Assembly (NCBI RefSeq): GCF_004791585.1
Contig: NZ_SRUU01000017.1
Coordinates: 1 to 64,000 of the forward strand
DNA from: Mesorhizobium sp. M1C.F.Ca.ET.210.01.1.1
GTDB taxonomy: Bacteria; Pseudomonadota; Alphaproteobacteria; Rhizobiales; Rhizobiaceae
Direction: 5' to 3'
DNA: 64,000 bases
The translations under genes were made by a program, and so were the position numbers. The notes below the pieces were generated by a model. The model did not search any database, had not been told where the DNA came from, and was given only the letters and a program-made list of their open reading frames with translations. Below, in pieces: positions 63,482 to 64,000 of the stretch (its first letter is position 1; every line of letters begins with the position of its first letter).

Positions 63482-64000
63482 ATGACTTCCTGGCTTTCGA
63501 GACCCCTGGCGAAGGTTGTCTTCCTTGCCGCCTTGCTTGGCGCCAGCCTGACCGGCGCGGCGAGCGCCGCGCCGCCGCAGACCGCCGCGCCACCCAGCGG
63601 CACGGTCAAGTCGACGCATGGGGCGTGGTCGATCATCTGCGACACGCCGGTCGGCGCGACCTCCGAGCAATGCGTGATGATGCAGAACGTCGTCGCCGAG
63701 GACCGTCCGGAAATGGGGCTTTCCGTCGTGGTGCTGCGCACCGCCGACAACAAGGCCGAGATCCTGCGGGTGCTAGCGCCGCTCGGTGTGCTGCTACCCA
63801 ACGGGCTTGGCCTCAACGTCGACGGCAAGGACATCGGCCGCGCCTATTTCGTGCGCTGCTTCCAGGACGGCTGCTATGCGGAAGTGATCCTCGAGAAGCC
63901 GCTGCTCGACACGCTGAAGAGCGGCACCTCGGCCACCTTCATCGTCTTCCAGACGCCGGAAGAAGGTATCGGCATTCCCGTCGATCTCAAGGGATTCGCC
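63482..64000 (+). CDS. IalB-family invasion-associated protein (partial, cut by window end)
   Basis: The first 173 residues are visible and the gene continues beyond the window. It has a signal peptide (about 1-34, with AALLGASLTGAASA), then the IalB/DUF1176-like domain: STHGAWSIICDTP near 44-56, QCVMMQNVVAEDRPEMGLSV near 63-82, LPNGLGLNVDGKD near 106-118 and RCFQDGCYAEVI near 125-136, with paired cysteines. Such proteins are periplasmic and widespread in Hyphomicrobiales; their role outside Bartonella invasion is unknown. Confidence 0.88.
   Translation, partial: MTSWLSRPLAKVVFLAALLGASLTGAASAAPPQTAAPPSGTVKSTHGAWSIICDTPVGATSEQCVMMQNVVAEDRPEMGLSVVVLRTADNKAEILRVLAPLGVLLPNGLGLNVDGKDIGRAYFVRCFQDGCYAEVILEKPLLDTLKSGTSATFIVFQTPEEGIGIPVDLKGFA

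Overview
The window looks like a chromosomal segment of an alphaproteobacterium of the order Hyphomicrobiales, most likely Mesorhizobium or a close Phyllobacteriaceae relative. The case rests on the GANTC methyltransferase CcrM, a thrC-M16 peptidase pair, a ctaC-ctaD-ctaB-ctaG-ctaE cytochrome oxidase locus, an IalB-type protein, high GC with strong third-position bias, and short palindromic intergenic repeats of a rhizobial type. I see no tRNA, rRNA or CRISPR array.

Left accessory part (1 to about 15.5 kb). It opens on the broken end of an IS3-type element. A tightly coupled nine-gene run (549-5209) follows: a bufferin-type metallophore precursor (bufA), its MNIO modifying enzyme (bufB), its partner (bufC), a DoxX-like membrane protein, an ECF sigma factor with an NrsF-type membrane anti-sigma, then MerT-like, MerP-like and GDCCVxC proteins. 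Most junctions are ATGA overlaps, so this reads as one metal-stress operon joining a copper-binding RiPP to mercury-type transport proteins. After a frameshifted FAD oxidoreductase comes a type I secretion block on the minus strand (ABC exporter, HlyD adaptor, HlyC-type acyltransferase). Facing it is a Gly/Ser-rich 76-residue peptide gene and an unknown 124-residue gene, in DNA that looks less GC-rich than its surroundings. This is my best candidate for an undescribed system: a small exported, possibly acylated peptide with a dedicated exporter. Debris (a truncated TPR protein, gene-end fragments) and small hypothetical genes follow.

Middle (15.5-32.2 kb). metH sits behind a perfect inverted repeat that looks like a SahR-type operator. 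A CBS-domain gene follows, then queC-queD-queE, led by what matches the preQ1-I riboswitch core, with the Shine-Dalgarno sequence inside the fold. Between 22 and 32 kb there is a second accessory stretch: a large serine recombinase with a RepB-C-terminal-domain partner, an orphan HicB, a glycine-zipper lipoprotein, a methyltransferase, pcm, a VOC protein, an epimerase with an AraC regulator, and several partial duplications of gene ends (27.3 versus 29.3 kb; 31.1 versus 32.1 kb).

Right core part (32.2-64 kb). This is mostly housekeeping: an unusual HAD-phosphatase/P-loop ATPase fusion, smc, a DsbA-like protein, a DciA-like protein, mutY, two HAD phosphatases, ccrM, a lipoprotein, thrC, an M16 peptidase, an acetyltransferase, a large GGDEF/EAL protein with a degenerate GGDEF motif, algH, a DsbD-N-like protein, a peroxiredoxin, a ParDE pair, a histidine phosphatase, rnhA, thrB, ispH, surf1 and DUF983. 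The cytochrome c oxidase aa3 locus and the start of an IalB gene close the window. thrC and thrB lie about 10 kb apart on opposite strands; ctaC to ctaE with surf1 supply both subunits and assembly factors for one terminal oxidase.
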